Source: Cricetomys ansorgei
Lineage: Eukaryota > Chordata > Mammalia > Rodentia > Nesomyidae
Reading direction: 5' to 3'
Assembly: GCA_026225945.1 (NCBI GenBank)
Contig: JAMJFZ010004031.1
Span: 8,694,001-8,758,000, forward strand
Length of the DNA stretch: 64,000 bases
In this document: piece by piece, positions 1 to 12,371 of the stretch
Position numbering within the stretch: the stretch's first letter is position 1
Layout: every line of letters begins with the position of its first letter
Translations under genes and position numbers: made by a program
The notes under the pieces: model-generated
The model's input: the letters and a program-made list of their open reading frames with translations, nothing else
Told to the model about the DNA's origin: nothing
Database searches by the model: none

Positions 1-387
1 CCTCAGTTTGAGAGGCCACCCAACCTTGACTAAAGCTGAGCAGGTCTGGAGAAGCACCGCGGCTTGGTGGTGACTAGAGCCTTCCGTTGTCCAGTCGTAA
101 TCTTGCGCTTCAGATAGTAAAGAAGATTGGGTGAGTCTAGCACAACATCTGAAAGATGGGTAAAGGGTTGTGACAGGATCACCGGAACTGGTTATCTGAT
201 GGCCACGGAGGGATCACTTCCACGAACAGAATTTCTGACACAGTGACCGGCTGCTTCCAGATCTATAATGAACAAGGACAATGTCTCAAGTCTGTGTAAA
301 GAGGAGGAAGGAGGTCACTTCACTCTCAAGTGGCGAAGCATTAGAACAGCTGAGTTAGCCAAGGTAGTTGCTTTGCTTTTTCTGGGA

Positions 388-605
388 ATGGGGACATGGC
401 TTAGTAGATAGAGCACTTGCCTTGGGTGCACAAAGCCCTGGGTTTGATTCTCTTTGGAGCATCACATAAACTGGGTGTGGTCGTGCACACGCCTGTAATC
501 TCAGCATCTGGGATTACAGGAGGATCAGGTCATCTTCAGTTACATAATGAGCTCAAAGTCAGTCCGAGCTCCAAGAGACCTTGTCTAAAAACAAGCGAAC
601 GGCAG
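388..605 (+). mobile_element. B4-like SINE (ID plus B1-like)
   Basis: An ID/tRNA-like head (ATGGCTTAGTAGATAGAGCA, then CTGGGTTTGATTC) runs into a B1-like body (CACGCCTGTAATCTCAGCA) ending near CTTGTCTAAAAACAA. Confidence 0.7.
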
Positions 606-1914
606 TAATAAGAGGGGATCAGTTTCCTGTTTCATCCCTTTCTTGGGTCTAGCTTGAGTATTCTAACATGTCTGCTCTGAAAACCAACAAGGGGAGAAAG
701 GTCCGTGGACTCACGTGTGGCTTACATTCCAGTAATGCGAAATAACCAGGACAGCGATGAAAGTAAAGACTCGCGGTTGGTCCTGCACTGGGCTGCAGTG
801 TACTTTTCATATTTACTATCACGTTGTGCAAGAAGATGGAGAGGAAGCTGATGCTGAGGGAGGGTTCTCTACGCCGAGATCCGAGGCTCAGTGTTTTTCT
901 GAAACTGTTCCCTAGTGCTGACCGAAGGAGAGCGTGGTTTCAGTGGGTGGGGCAGAGCAGACTGGACGTCCCTGCCATCAGAGCCTTTGGCACAAATGCC
1001 TTGCGGGTACAGTGAGGTAGGGTGGCTTCCTGTTATATGGTGCTACCCTAGGGCACCAGGAAGAGGCCTGCGGCCCAGTGATGGCTGGCGTCCCTCGAAG
1101 GAGCACTTTGGGTCCTGTTTTGCTTTGTAAAGTTTGTCAGAGAGCTTTGCTGTTCAGGGAGCTTGTGTTATGCTAATCTGCTGTTCGTAGTAGAAAGAGC
1201 TTTTATTTTGTTAAAATGCTTTCCAGATGGCCCGACGTCTTTTTGTGTGTGCGTCTTTCCAAGAGCTACTTCCATTTCTCCTCTCCTTAGGCGTTTCTTG
1301 GCCTCTTTGCCGGCTTTCTGCTCCCACTGTGCTTGAGATGCCAGAAAGAGTTTAGAAGCGTTCTGCTTATGCACCATCCCAGGCTGGCGGGCTCTGAGAG
1401 AAAGGCGGACCCAGGATGGCGGGTGGTGGGTCCTACTGGGTGTGAGAGCACTAGTAATTTTCAGTTAGGCATTCGTGCCAAGTTAAACAAGGAGTTCAGC
1501 TTGAAGGTGTCAAGTGGGAAGAGATGAGTTGTCATCTTGAAGCTGGAGAGGAAAATGGTGACTTTCATGAGGGACAGCATGAACGTAGTACAGACTCCCT
1601 AAAGAAGAAAGGAGCAGGGCCCACAGTCTTCCTTTTCTCCCAGACCCTGACACCTCCAGCGTCTTTTCCAAAGAATCCCGTGTGATACGAGAGAAGGAGT
1701 GTGAATCAGCACCCACAGCTGTTGGGTGGGTGCTCCCACTCTACCAACTTTCTTCTTTCTGTTGAAAGGTTTTGAGACCAACTAACTAGGTACTTCCCAG
1801 AGTGCCTGTTTTGGATATTGTCAGTGGTGACGTTGGCTCCTCTGCGCTTGTGTCCACCCCTGCATTTCAGTATGTATCCTACATTAACATGCTTTAGCTT
1901 GTGATTTAGCTTGT

Positions 1915-2350
1915 CATCACTGTGACACAATCTCTGGTGTGAGCTATGTAATGGAGGAATAATTTGTCTCGGTGCATGGTTGCAAAGGTTTCAACCCAGG
2001 GCTGGTTGGCTCCTAGACAGTGACTCGACCACTGTGGAGTAAGAATGGCAGAAGGAAGATGTTCACTTTTTGGTAGCCAGGAAGCAAAGGGATAAAGAGC
2101 CAGGAAGAAGCCAGGGATAAAGTGTATCTTTCTAGGTCATGGTCTTGGTGACCTGCTTCCCACCTCCCAATGACGCCACCATTTTATGAGTCCCTCGTGG
2201 AATGAGCCATTGATGACGTCAGAGCCCTCGTGACCCAATCACATCTCCAAACTCCTCGCTCTGAACACTGCTGCAGTGGGAGCTAGGCTTCCAGTGCATG
2301 AGCTGCAGGGGGAATGCCTCACGTCAGAGCTACAGCAGTGTTACTTCCTA
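1915..2350 (-). mobile_element. Ancient LTR-like interspersed repeat
   Basis: Segments such as GGCAGAAGGAAGATG, GCCAGGAAGCA, AGAGCCCTCGTGACCCAATC and GAACACTGCTGCAGTGGGAGC match the layout of a widespread old mammalian repeat. The exact family was not determined; orientation is by analogy. Confidence 0.45.
2214..2221. promoter_or_regulatory. Perfect CRE palindrome
   Basis: TGACGTCA, with related half-sites at 2171-2176 and 2320-2327 and a CCAAT at 2235-2239. It lies within an old repeat; function is unproven. Confidence 0.3.
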
Positions 2351-2398
2351 TACTGTAAGAAATCATAATGTGGTTTAAAGTGGAGAATTGTGGTAGGG

Positions 2399-2841
2399 TG
2401 TGTGTGTGTGTGTGTGTCTGTGTGTGTGTGTGTGTGTGTCTCTGTGTGTGTGTGTGTGTCTCTGTGTGTGTGTCTGTGTGTCTGTGTGTGTGTGTGTCTG
2501 TATGTCTGTGTCTGTGTATGTATGTGTGTCTGTGTATGTGTGTGTGTGTCTCTGTGTGTGTGTGTGTCTGTGTGTGTGTGTGTCTGTGTCTGTGTGTGTC
2601 TGTATGTGTGTGTGTGTGTATGTATGTGTGTCTCTGTGTGTGTGTCTGTGTCTGTGTCTGTGAGTCTGTGTGTGTGTGTGTGTCTCTGTGTGTGTGTGTC
2701 TCTGTGTGTGTGTGTGTGTCTCTGTGTGTGTGTGTGTCTCTGTGTGTGTGTCTCTGTGTGTGTGTGTGTCTGTGTGTGTGTGTGTATGTATGTGTGTCTC
2801 TGTGTGTGTGTGTCTGTATGTCTGTGTGTGTGTGTGTGTCT

Positions 2842-2872
<31 letters not shown>
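2399..2872 (+). repeat. Long imperfect (TG)n/(TCTG)n tract
   Basis: About 474 bases of TG repeats with TCTG and TATG interruptions. The apparent open frames across it (Cys/Val repeats) are artefacts. Confidence 0.98.
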
Positions 2873-2913
2873 AAATCCCTGGGAGATTTTATTTTCTCAG
2901 CTAAAAATTATTA

Positions 2914-3025
2914 CATGATCTGGGTATGGGGTGCATGTCTTTAATCCTACTTGGGAGGCAGAGGCAGGTTGATTTCTGAGTTTGAGGCCAGCCTGGGCTA
3001 CATGTTGAGAGTCTGTCTCTAAAGA
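2914..3025 (+). mobile_element. B1 SINE
   Basis: The B1 body is recognisable by GGGAGGCAGAGGCAG and GAGGCCAGCCTGGGCTACA, ending AGTCTGTCTCTAAAGAACC. Confidence 0.85.
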
Positions 3026-4094
3026 ACCAAAGCGTCATTAGGTGGTATCTTGGAGTCTACAACTGAACCACGTTTAGACTAAGATGTCACACATGTATGT
3101 ATGGACTCATTCGGAGAGGTTGCCAGTGCACACTGCTGTTCTCTGTGTGCTGGTACTTTAAGTGTCTCCTTTGATCTCCAGGCCAACAGTGGGAAGATAA
3201 AGGCCTTAGAGACCTGTAGAAAGATTTTGACTTCAGATGACTGACTGGGTGTAGGTCTAGCAGAGGGGCTGCCTGGTGCCTCACCAACTTGCTATGCAGA
3301 AAGCTGCACAGAGGGAGCTATTATAGGAAGAGAACTGACACTCCAACTCGGCTTCCCACCACAGTGGGACTTCTCAGGAAAGTCACACAAATGCCAGACC
3401 TCATTTAAATGAACATACTTGATGAACTGCCACCAGTATTTCTCCCAAACCCCCTCCCACAGGTCACTGCCTTCTGCCTCCTCTTTGTCCCTTCTTCCTC
3501 ATTCCTTCTTCCAAATTTCTCCCCTGCCACTGCATGCCTGTCACCTTCTGAGGCTCAAGCCGGGATTGTCACGTGTAGATGGTGTGTTTCTGGTCTGTTT
3601 CTCCCGTAGCCATTCAACCCAGAATGTTTAACAAACTTCCCTGTAGGAGAGGGAACAAAGCGGTGTAGATGAGCGTAGCTACCAAATTAAAACATTGGAG
3701 GGGCTGTGCCCCAGGGGAATAATTTGGAAAATATAATGAGTGTAATATAGATCCTAATGAATTGGGAAGAATGAGTACTTAATTTTTTTTTCTTTAAGGA
3801 TTTATAAGGAAATAGCAATAAGAGAAGACTTGGAAAAGCCAGAGATAATTTGCCCTAAAAGACACAAATGTCAGGTTATTGAAAAACTATTTTTTCCTTC
3901 CTCAGTGCCAGGAACATCTGGCTTTGGGAAAAGTTTAGGAAAGAGGCTTGCAGATGCTCTTGGTCATTATTTAAAACTTAGAGAAGCCAGTAGGAAAGAG
4001 AATCTTGGAGGGTTTGATTTTTTTTTTTTTGGCTTTTTTGTTTGTTTGTTTTTTTGTTTTTTTAAAGGAGAAACTTTAGGATGCTCCCTCCCCT

Positions 4095-4200
4095 CGTTTT
4101 TCAATTTGGAAATGAAGACCCAGAAAGGTCAAGTGATTTGCTGGAGGTTAGAACAGCTCGTTAGAGATAGTCAGGACTAGGACAAGGCCCCTGGTCCCAG
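4095..4200 (-). mobile_element. MIR-like SINE remnant
   Basis: GGAAATGAAGACCCAGAAAG, then GTCAAGTGATTTGCTGGAGG, resembles the conserved MIR core. Confidence 0.45.
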
Positions 4201-5807
4201 CACTGGTCCCTACGCAAGGAATGGTGTGGAGGTGCCCCAGGAACCTGGAGTCTGGATACAGGCTCCTCTGTGCTGTCTAGAGTCCTGACCGTATCTAATG
4301 GGGGTGAGACTAGGAGGTTAAGGGTTTGCCAAAGTAACCTCTGCTTCCTGCTACTTCCTTATACCTCCTCCTGGGTGACACAACAGTGCAATTGTAATTT
4401 TGTAGGCAGACACCTACTCCATTTTACCTAGACAAATCATGTGTGCAATGACCTGGTCCTCAGGAAGTAAGGAAGAAGAACAATTAGTAACGGGCCCAGG
4501 ATAGGACAAGAAAGTAGATTGACTCCTGTAGACACAGGTGTGGATGGAAACTGGATGAAATCTGCCGTAAAGTGTGGCCGAGTACCAGGGCTCACGCTGG
4601 CCTGGATGAAGCAGTCCTCAGGAAAGCCAGCCATCCTTAGCGTTGATGCCAAGGCTGCTGGTCCACCTTCATTGGTAGAAGCAAACCTCATTATCTCAGG
4701 AGATGATAATCTGGACAATAGGCATGGTCTGTGGAAAGAAACGGTGCCATTTGTACGTTCTCATTGCCCAGCAGTCCCTTGTGAATTGGTGAGGTCAGGC
4801 GTTCTGAGTCTAAGCCTCTGGCTTGCAGATAAAGGGGAGGCTTTAGGACCTCTTCGGTGAGGGCTGAATTTCAAGTTGTTAGCCTACCTCTAAACCAGCT
4901 CCTGTTTGGACTCAAGCTTCTCCTACCACACACTCATAACACAGATCACTTTTCTGACCCTAGAAAGCAAGAGTGTTGTTTCCCCACTCGTAAGCGAGCA
5001 GGCACTTCTGCAGCAGACTCCAGCCAACTCCTCTAATCCAGCTCTGTTCTGGCACGGTCCACCTAGAGATAGCATCCCACAGGTAGAGGGCTCGGTCGCC
5101 TAGACTGCTCCCCACTTCCCCATCTCCCCGCTTCAGATGAGAGTTACAAGCCTCACTACCAGTGCTCCTAATACACTGGCTACAAAAATTTGCTAGAAGA
5201 GCTCATAGAACGGTGGGAGACAGTTGTGTTTACCTGTTGGTTATAAAGTGTTTCCCAAAGGACACTGGTAAGGAGATACACAGCTGAAATGTGGAAGAAG
5301 AGGCTTGGTGTGCCCCTTTGGCAGAACTCTCCACTGTCCGCCCTCCAGCCCACTGCAAGCTCTCTAGCCCTATCCTATTGGGTTGGTATAGAAACTCCAT
5401 TGCATAGATAATGTTATAGATTGACCAGGGAAACCTGTTCAGCTTTCTTGGTCTCTCTGAGCAGCATTCCTCCCTACAGGGTGTGGGGCACGGAATTCCT
5501 CTGGAATGAGGAGGGTCTTCTGACTACTATAAAGCAGAGGAAGTAAAGCAGAGAATTCCTCTGTGGCCTCTTCCAAGACAAAAAGGCTGGGGAAGATGTT
5601 TCATGACCTGCCTAGGGAAAGAGAATCCTAACTTCTGTGGCCTGCCTTGGGCCGAGGGCAACAGGGAAGGAACTATAGAGGAAAATCAAAAGGTGTGTTT
5701 TCTAACAGCACAGTTACCCTTTAAGGTCTTTCCCAGGCAAACAGCAGCCTCTTCTCAGTGTCTTTTTTACTTCTCTGTTGTTCCTCTTTAAAACGTCACA
5801 AGCCAGC

Positions 5808-6015
5808 TGGAGAGACGGCCCAGTGGCTAAGACTACCGGCTGCTCTTCTAGAGTATCCAGGTTCGATACCAGCACCCACATGGCTCAGAACTGTCTGTAA
5901 CTCTAGTCCCAGGAGATCCAATGCCCTCTATTGACCTCCATGGGCAACACGCACACACATGGTACACATACATATATATGCAGGCAAAAAAATTTCTATA
6001 TACATAAATAAAATA
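5808..6015 (+). mobile_element. B2 SINE
   Basis: A B2 head (GCTGGAGAGACGGCCCAGTG), box-B-like GGTTCGATACC, and an A/T-rich tail with AATAAA (6006). Confidence 0.8.
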
Positions 6016-6023
6016 TACAAGCA

Positions 6024-6050
6024 GTGTGTGTGCGTGTGTGTGTGCGTGTG

Positions 6051-6087
<37 letters not shown>
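6024..6087 (+). repeat. (TG)n/(TGCG)n microsatellite
   Basis: Alternating TG with TGCG interruptions just after the B2 tail. Confidence 0.95.
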
Positions 6088-6089
<2 letters not shown>

Positions 6090-6094
6090 CTCAG

Positions 6095-6235
6095 GGTCAT
6101 TGTTGAGTGTTTTCCCCAGTTGTCCTCCAGCACTAATTTGGGTAGACTGGCTAGCCAGCGAGTCCCCAGGATCCTCTGTCCCAGCCTCTGCAGCTCTGGG
6201 GTTATAAGCATGAGCTGCCATTCCGGGCTTTTAAA
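6095..6235 (-). mobile_element. SINE remnant (B1/B4-like, antisense)
   Basis: GGTAGACTGGCTAGCCAGCG and CTGGGGTTATAAGCATGAGC resemble an antisense B4/B1 body. Confidence 0.5.
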
Positions 6236-6474
6236 AAGTGAATCCCGGACACAAGGGTTCTCATGGTTAGATCCTGGGCTTTATTACATGGTTGTGTTTG
6301 CTTCTGCTCACTTCTATGTTCCTTCCTTCCCTTTCTCCCTACCTTTCTTTCTGGACATTTCCTCTTAATTCAGAAACATTTATTGATCACCTTCCACGTA
6401 GACCTTCTATTCTAGTTGAAGGCTATGAACCATGAGCAATATACATAAGAAATACTGCATGATTTGCCACTGTT

Positions 6475-6565
6475 TTTTGAAACAGGCTGGTCTCAAACTC
6501 ACCGTCTTCCTGCCTCAGCTTTCCTTGTGTGGGGCTTACAGACATGCATCACCATGCCCAGCTTT
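6475..6565 (-). mobile_element. B1 fragment, antisense
   Basis: GGCTGGTCTCAAACTCACCG and ACAGACATGCATCACCATGC match an antisense B1/7SL-type body. Confidence 0.7.
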
Positions 6566-7107
6566 CCTAGCGTACCCTCTTAGAAGGTTAGAGAGTCATA
6601 ATTGCTAAGAAGTAATTATGGAAGGGAAAAGGAAGGAAAGAGGCAGGGCGGTAAGTGTGTGGATTTATATATGGGTTGGTGAGGATGGTGGTCATGAAAA
6701 GACCGTCCAGACTTGGAAGGAGTAAGAGAAGTTGCTATGTAGGTACACGGTAGAAAGCATGGGGCTGAGAGGCAGGAGCCTGCCTGGCATGCTCGGGGCA
6801 TAACCAGGAACCAGTGCAACTCGAGTAAAGGAGGAAGCAGATGTGGGGGCAAAGGTCCTGCAGGCCAGCAGGGATTCTATATTTCATTCAAAATGAGAAA
6901 CAGCTTTAGAGAATGTTGCGGGTGGAAGGCAGCGTTCTGGCTTTACTGTAACTGTGGGTAGACTGACTGCAGGAGTGCAAGAATAGGAGAGAAGCGGTGA
7001 AGAATCCTTTGTGCTCCACCAGCAAGAGCGGAAGGCGCCACAGGCCAGGCTGGCGGCAGTAGAGGCGAGGAGGTGCACAGCCTGGCCATTTTGAAGGTAG
7101 AAACAAC

Positions 7108-7292
7108 AAGAGCAGCTGGAGAAATCACTCAGTTAAGAGGGCCTGAGTTCTGCTCCCAGCGCCCATGCCACGTGGCTCACAGCTGCCCGTAACTCCAGCT
7201 GTGGGGGATCCAGAGTCCTCTTCTGGCCTCCTCAGGCACGACACTCAGACCCTCCCCCGCTACACACACATTAAAAATAAAATAAAAAATCT
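7108..7292 (+). mobile_element. B2 SINE
   Basis: GAGCAGCTGGAGAAATCACT, CCCAGCGCCCATG and an AATAAAATAAAAAAT tail. It sits inside the L2 copy. Confidence 0.75.
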
Positions 7293-8143
7293 AATAAGAT
7301 TTACTGTTGGGTTGAAGTCAAGGAAGGAAGATTCCTACAGTTTTGGCCAAAGCACAAGAAGAATGGAAATGCCATCAAAAGGAAATGAAGGCAGAGGCAG
7401 CAAGGGGCAGGGGAAACATCAGGAGTTCGAGGTTTATTGAGTTTGAGATAAATACCTGTTTGGAGTCCATGTGGAGAGTGGGATATAAGAGAGGGTTCTA
7501 GAAGAAACCGGTCTTTTTCAGAGGTCTTAGTGGTCCAGTGCGGTTCCTGAATTAACCCACGACCCCTGAAGTGCTTGTGAAAGACGTGGGGGCAATGTCT
7601 CGGGGGCGTTTGGTTTCTGTAACCGAGTTCAGAGAGACGATGCTTTGGGGGACACAGGGGAAGAAGGCACGGTTCTTGTCTCAAGCCTTATATCTTACCA
7701 ATTAATCACCAGTTGATTCCAGAATTCTTGTTTTAAGAAACTAAAGACTGTTTTTGTTTTTTTTTTAAAACAAAACTGTCAAAAGCAATGACTGACGAAG
7801 TCCAGCCTTCCTTTGCTGGTGTGGAAACAGTAGAAAGAAATGTCAGATGCCCCCAACTTTTACATGGATATAAATGTTATATTAAAGGTATTTGGTTTAA
7901 GATATGAAAGATAAAGATATGTTATATTAAAGATAATTAGAATTTCATTTATCACAGGCATTGTGCAGTGACACAAATTTTAAGGAAGTGATCTTAAGTT
8001 ATTAAGTTATTAAGGAAGTATATTACCTCATCCAGGAAGATCTGAGTTCTCATGGATAAATTCCGACTCCATGCAAAGCTGTTAACTTACATTTTGACAT
8101 TTCAAGTCCCGGTTTTTGTCTTTGCTTTTTAACTAGCCTGTGT

Positions 8144-8275
8144 GAAGCCCAGTGCGGTTGTGAACACCAAAAACCCTAGCACTTGGGAGGCCATGCCGGC
8201 AAGATTGTAAGTTTGAAGCCAGCTTATCTATATGGCCAGACCTTGTCTCAACTGAAAAACAAACAAAAAACAAAA
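8144..8275 (+). mobile_element. B1 SINE (diverged)
   Basis: AGCACTTGGGAGGCCA, TTTGAAGCCAGC and CCAGACCTTGTCTCA followed by an A-rich tail. Confidence 0.7.
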
Positions 8276-9222
8276 AACTTATATGGACAAAAACCAACTA
8301 CTTAGCATTAGTACATAATTAGTACACTGCAGCGATACTGACATTTCTTCGCCGAAACAGACCAAGTTCTAAGATCTTACTGTTACTCTCAAATGCCAGA
8401 AGGATATTTGTCTGTAAATCACCTCGCTGGACCATCCACCTGCATAAGAGTCTTGTTTACTGAGGTGAAAATAGCTGCAGGGAGGAGGTTCCTGGACTGT
8501 ATTCCACAGGAGTGTCTGTGTGTGTGTGTGTGTGTATTATAATTGCAGACATCTCTTATGGCCATTTCTACTTGGAAGTGTAGAATGTAATAGGGTGTCC
8601 ATAGATCTTCTTACTCAACACATAAGTTGATATATAACTATTTGTTATAAACTATTTGTTTTAAACCATTTTGATACCATGAAACTCAATCATTGAAATT
8701 TATCGTTCTTAAGTCTTCAGGGCTTATAGATAATTCAAGTTGAAAATCAGCTAATAAGAAGAAATATTAGAAGGCCATTGGTAGGTGTTACAGCTGTTTC
8801 TGTCATACGAGATTTATAGATAAAGTCTGAATTCCCAAGCTTATCAGCTCTGAAAACTCAGAAAGATTAATGTGGACATGGTAATTCCCTGGCAGGCGGG
8901 GTTTACATCCGAAATGTCTAACACTCGTGGGAGCAAGTGCTGGTCAGCCAGAGCAGACACCGGTCTAACAAGCAGCAGGTACACAGCTCCATGTGGGAGG
9001 GGAGAGACCTGCGGATCTGGATGTGCCTTCTGAGCTCTCTTGCTGTAACAGGGCGTCTGCCGGAACTACCTCCCCTTTTGTCCCCAGGACCGTGTGTCGT
9101 GGTCTCCCTGTTGGTGGTTTAGAAAATGATTTTGAGAAATACGGATAAGCAATTATTTATTTAAACAATTATTAATTAAAATATGCAGTAGGCAAAAAAC
9201 CATAAATGCCGTATGAAATTCA

Positions 9223-9345
9223 AGGCTAGATGTGGTGGCCCACCCATGCATGTAATCTCCTCTAACCCAGGAGGTTGAGAGGGGAGGATCAGGAGTTCAT
9301 CCTTAGTTACGGAAGACCCTGTCTCAAAAACCAAAAACCGAAACC
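9223..9345 (+). mobile_element. B1 SINE (diverged)
   Basis: GGCTAGATGTGGTGGCCCA, CAGGAGGTTGAGAGG and GAAGACCCTGTCTCAAAAAC. Confidence 0.7.
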
Positions 9346-9638
9346 ATGGATCTAGTTTTACATTTTATTAGGATGGTACCTAAATATGTACTTAGACTTC
9401 TTTATATTAGCTAAAGTAATAAAAACATTAAGCAAAGAGGGAGACAGTCTTAGAACTGCACTGGTGGGTGATTTCATCATTGTGCTAACATCCCAGAGTG
9501 TACAAAACGAGGCTGTGCTAAGCAGTCTCCGACAGGACCGCCGTCATCTCTGTGGTCTTGTCATTGACTGAAATGTCATTGTGTAATGTGTGACGCTACC
9601 ATTTTGGTAGTGTGAAATTGTCACAAAATTATGAAGTT

Positions 9639-9768
9639 CAGCCAGGTGGCACATGCCTTTAATCCCAGAATTCCGGGAGGCAGAGACAAACAGCCAGAAT
9701 TACAACAGAGAAACCATGTCTCAAAAAAAAAAAAAAGAAAGGAAGAAAGAGAAAGAAGAAGAAAAAAA
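9639..9768 (+). mobile_element. B1 SINE with internal deletion
   Basis: GCCAGGTGGCACATGCCTTT, then the 3' end AACAGAGAAACCATGTCTC and a long A/G tail. The middle of the element is missing. Confidence 0.8.
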
Positions 9769-9865
9769 AATGAAGCTCATTGTAAATATCTGAAGTTGAG
9801 AAATCACTGCCTTAAGAAATTATCAGGAGAGTGTACATATTACAAACAGAGATAATCAGTTGAAG

Positions 9866-10095
9866 GGCTGGAAAGATGATTCAGCAGTTAAGAGCAGGTA
9901 CTGCCCTTCCAGAGGACCTGGGTTCAATTCCCAGCACCCACATGCCACCACTCACAATGACCTGTAAGTCTGGCTGCAGAAGACCCTAACACCTTTGTCC
10001 TCTCCGGGCACCTGCACTTTTTATGCTCACATACGCACAGATACACACACATGCACATAATTAAAATTAATAAAAATAAATATCTTTTGAAAAGA
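9866..10095 (+). mobile_element. B2 SINE
   Basis: GGGCTGGAAAGATGATTCAG, AGAGGACCTGGGTTCAATTC and an A/T-rich AATAAA-containing tail. Confidence 0.9.
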
Positions 10096-11039
10096 AAGAT
10101 AATTAGCTATATGCCGTGGATCTAGATTTAATGAAGTTACATCAGGGTGCTTTATAACCTAGGAAGCCCAGCTTAGAGGGAAGGATTCCATGTGCTTTTC
10201 GCCTCCCAAACTTCCAGTAAGGTGTACACTACCTCCTTTGTCTTCCCTTCTAGGACAGAAGGATGAGGTGGCAACGACTTGGGGGGCCCAACAGGCTTCC
10301 TCATTGTTCTCTCGTCAGCAAAATTAAATTCCACTTAATTTAATTCTACAGATTCCAAGGCCAAATGTCTTGTTGATGCTGAAGTCATCTGAAGGGTTAT
10401 GTCTTATTCTACAAAATCCAGTGTTGTGGCCATATAGAATTATGACTACAACATAAGGTATTATGGCCACCGTACACAAACTATGCTAGAAGCATAAAAG
10501 ACACGTGGCATTTGAAGGCAGAGTACAAAGAGAATGTCGGAGTCCTTTCATGAGAGGGGAGGTCAGTGATGCGGGGCATGAATGAGAACAAAGTGTGACA
10601 ACACACCTGTATAAACCCCACAGTGAAAGCCATTACTTTGCGTGCTAACCTAAAATTTCAATTTAAAAAGGAAAACATTAGTGTTAAAATGGAATTTTAG
10701 ATATCTTAGGTTACATAAAATATATACTCGAAGTTGCACTGGTTTCATTTCGCCTTTTGAGACACAGCTATGAGAAATAGCTATGAGGAAATTGTAGATA
10801 GCCTGGCATATGCTTCTCATGGACAGTGTTGGTCTACCCATCTGCAGACACAGAGAACGCCGACCCTGGTCGTGGCTGTAACCTGACTGTGCTTTTCTCT
10901 GGCTCTGCTTGCCCCTCCCTTGGTCTCTGGGTTTGTGGTTCCTCACTGGATCTCAAGCTCCATGTACACATTCCCACTCGTGGGAAACTGGCCCGCTCCT
11001 TTTTACAGTTCTAGTTGACGGCTCCTGCATGCAATGTCT

Positions 11040-11640
11040 CCATCTTGTTATTGCTCCCTATTAAGTATCACTCAGGTACATTCTTTTTACATTTCCTGCA
11101 TCTCACCCCAATTGAGACAAGCAAATCCTCTCTGGACCAACACAGATAAGTCTCCCATTTGCCAAATTCCTAGTCCTTTCCCACATTGCCACCAGAGTGA
11201 GCTTGAAAATGACTGTGGTACCATTGCTTAAATATCTTTCATGGATTCCCCCACAAAACTAGGCAAAGGTCCAAATTCCTGAACACTGCCTGGCCTGGAC
11301 ACCTCTCTAGCTTCACCTTGTACCAAGGCCTCTCTCTGGGGCTGTTGTGGTTAGCCATATCTGATGGCAGCTGGTCCAACGCCCTCTTTCCTCTCTTTCT
11401 ACCCCAGGGTTCCTCTACCTCCTTCAAGCATAGACACACTTCCTCCTTGAAGCCACCCCCCTCCCCGGCTCTGTAGCTCCTACAGCCTTCTTGCCTGCCT
11501 CTCTCCAGAGTGAGTCCCTCGTTTCTTGCCTTAGTGATCGTTCCTCCTCCTACCTTTACACAGATACTGTGTACAAGGTTAGTAAATGCAGGCTCAATGA
11601 GAGGATGATGGATAAATGCTGACAAAATATTAATGGTGCT
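11040..11640 (-). mobile_element. LINE-2 fragment, antisense
   Basis: GCCACCAGAGTGAGCTTGAA, CCAAATTCCTGAACACTGCC, and an end at TAGTAAATGCAGGCTCAATG match the L2 3' region read in reverse. Confidence 0.5.
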
Positions 11641-12371
11641 AATAAAAACAATTGTAAATTCAAGGGGGATCTTGAGAATAGAGTATCATTTAGGGTGGTA
11701 ATGTTTGCTTTTGCCTATAAAAGAATCATTTCTGATTTGGTACGAAATAGAATTTAGAGCAATACTAACTTCTTTTGCAAGTACATCTGTGCACAATATT
11801 TTTCCTTATGTTGGTAACAGTGGGTTGTTGCATCTGTTAAGTTGAAGCCCCAACCCAGACTCAAGAAACGACTCGTGGAGCCTGCACCTAGACTCAGTGT
11901 GCCAATTTTGGCACATTCCCCAGGCCACTGAACCTCTCTGAGTTTGCTTCCTTTGTCCATACACTAAGACAGTTGATTGACTTAGTGGTTTCTAAGGCTT
12001 CTAGAATTTTAAGGCTTCTAGAATCCCAAAGTTGGGAACTTCCGATCATAGTGGGTTTGTTCTTAATGATATGTAAACTCTCCTTCTGGCATATTATATA
12101 TGAACATGGAGTTAAAATGTATGGGTCACTGTTCTGACCCACTGAAGAAATCAAATCAGGGTAAAGATTTTCCAAAAATATAATCCTTTGTTTTAACAAG
12201 GACACAGTGAGTGGAACATGCATTTTATGTGGCCAGAGTGTGAGCATTCCCAGCAGGCCATTTGCACTAGTCGAGTTGAAATTGTTCAAACTCCGATCTT
12301 GCGCCTCTGTATCTGTCATTTATTCTATAGGATGATACTAGCCGTGCACACTTTTGTGTATAGGTATTCTT

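Larger units (their letters stand above)
6368..7620 (+). mobile_element. Degraded LINE-2 (L2) 3' region with nested SINEs
   Basis: L2 landmarks appear in order: AACATTTATTGATCACC (6375), GAACCAGTGCAACTCGAG, GTAGACTGACTGCAGGAGTG, TTTTGAAGGTAGA (7090), GAGTTTGAGATAAATACCTG and GGAGTCCATGTGGAGA. A B1 (6475-6565) and a B2 (7108-7292) interrupt it. Confidence 0.55.
1..10100. other. Presumed 5' intron / upstream region, block 1
   Basis: No supported protein-coding exon. Contents: a B4-like SINE at 388-605, an ancient LTR-like repeat at 1915-2350, a 474-bp TG tract, B1 2914-3025, MIR-like 4095-4200, B2 5808-6015, a TG/CG repeat, a degraded L2 copy (6368-7620) carrying B1 and B2 insertions, and B1 copies near 8144, 9223 and 9639. 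The stretches 606-1900, 3030-4090 and 4210-5800 show nothing recognisable. Confidence 0.7.

Noticed and set aside
2368..2944. Long Cys/Val-rich open frames in all three sense frames
   Set aside because: They are translations of the TG/TCTG repeat; no gene signals.
7301..7684. 127-codon minus-strand open frame
   Set aside because: It lies across a degraded L2 fragment and has no recognisable protein features.
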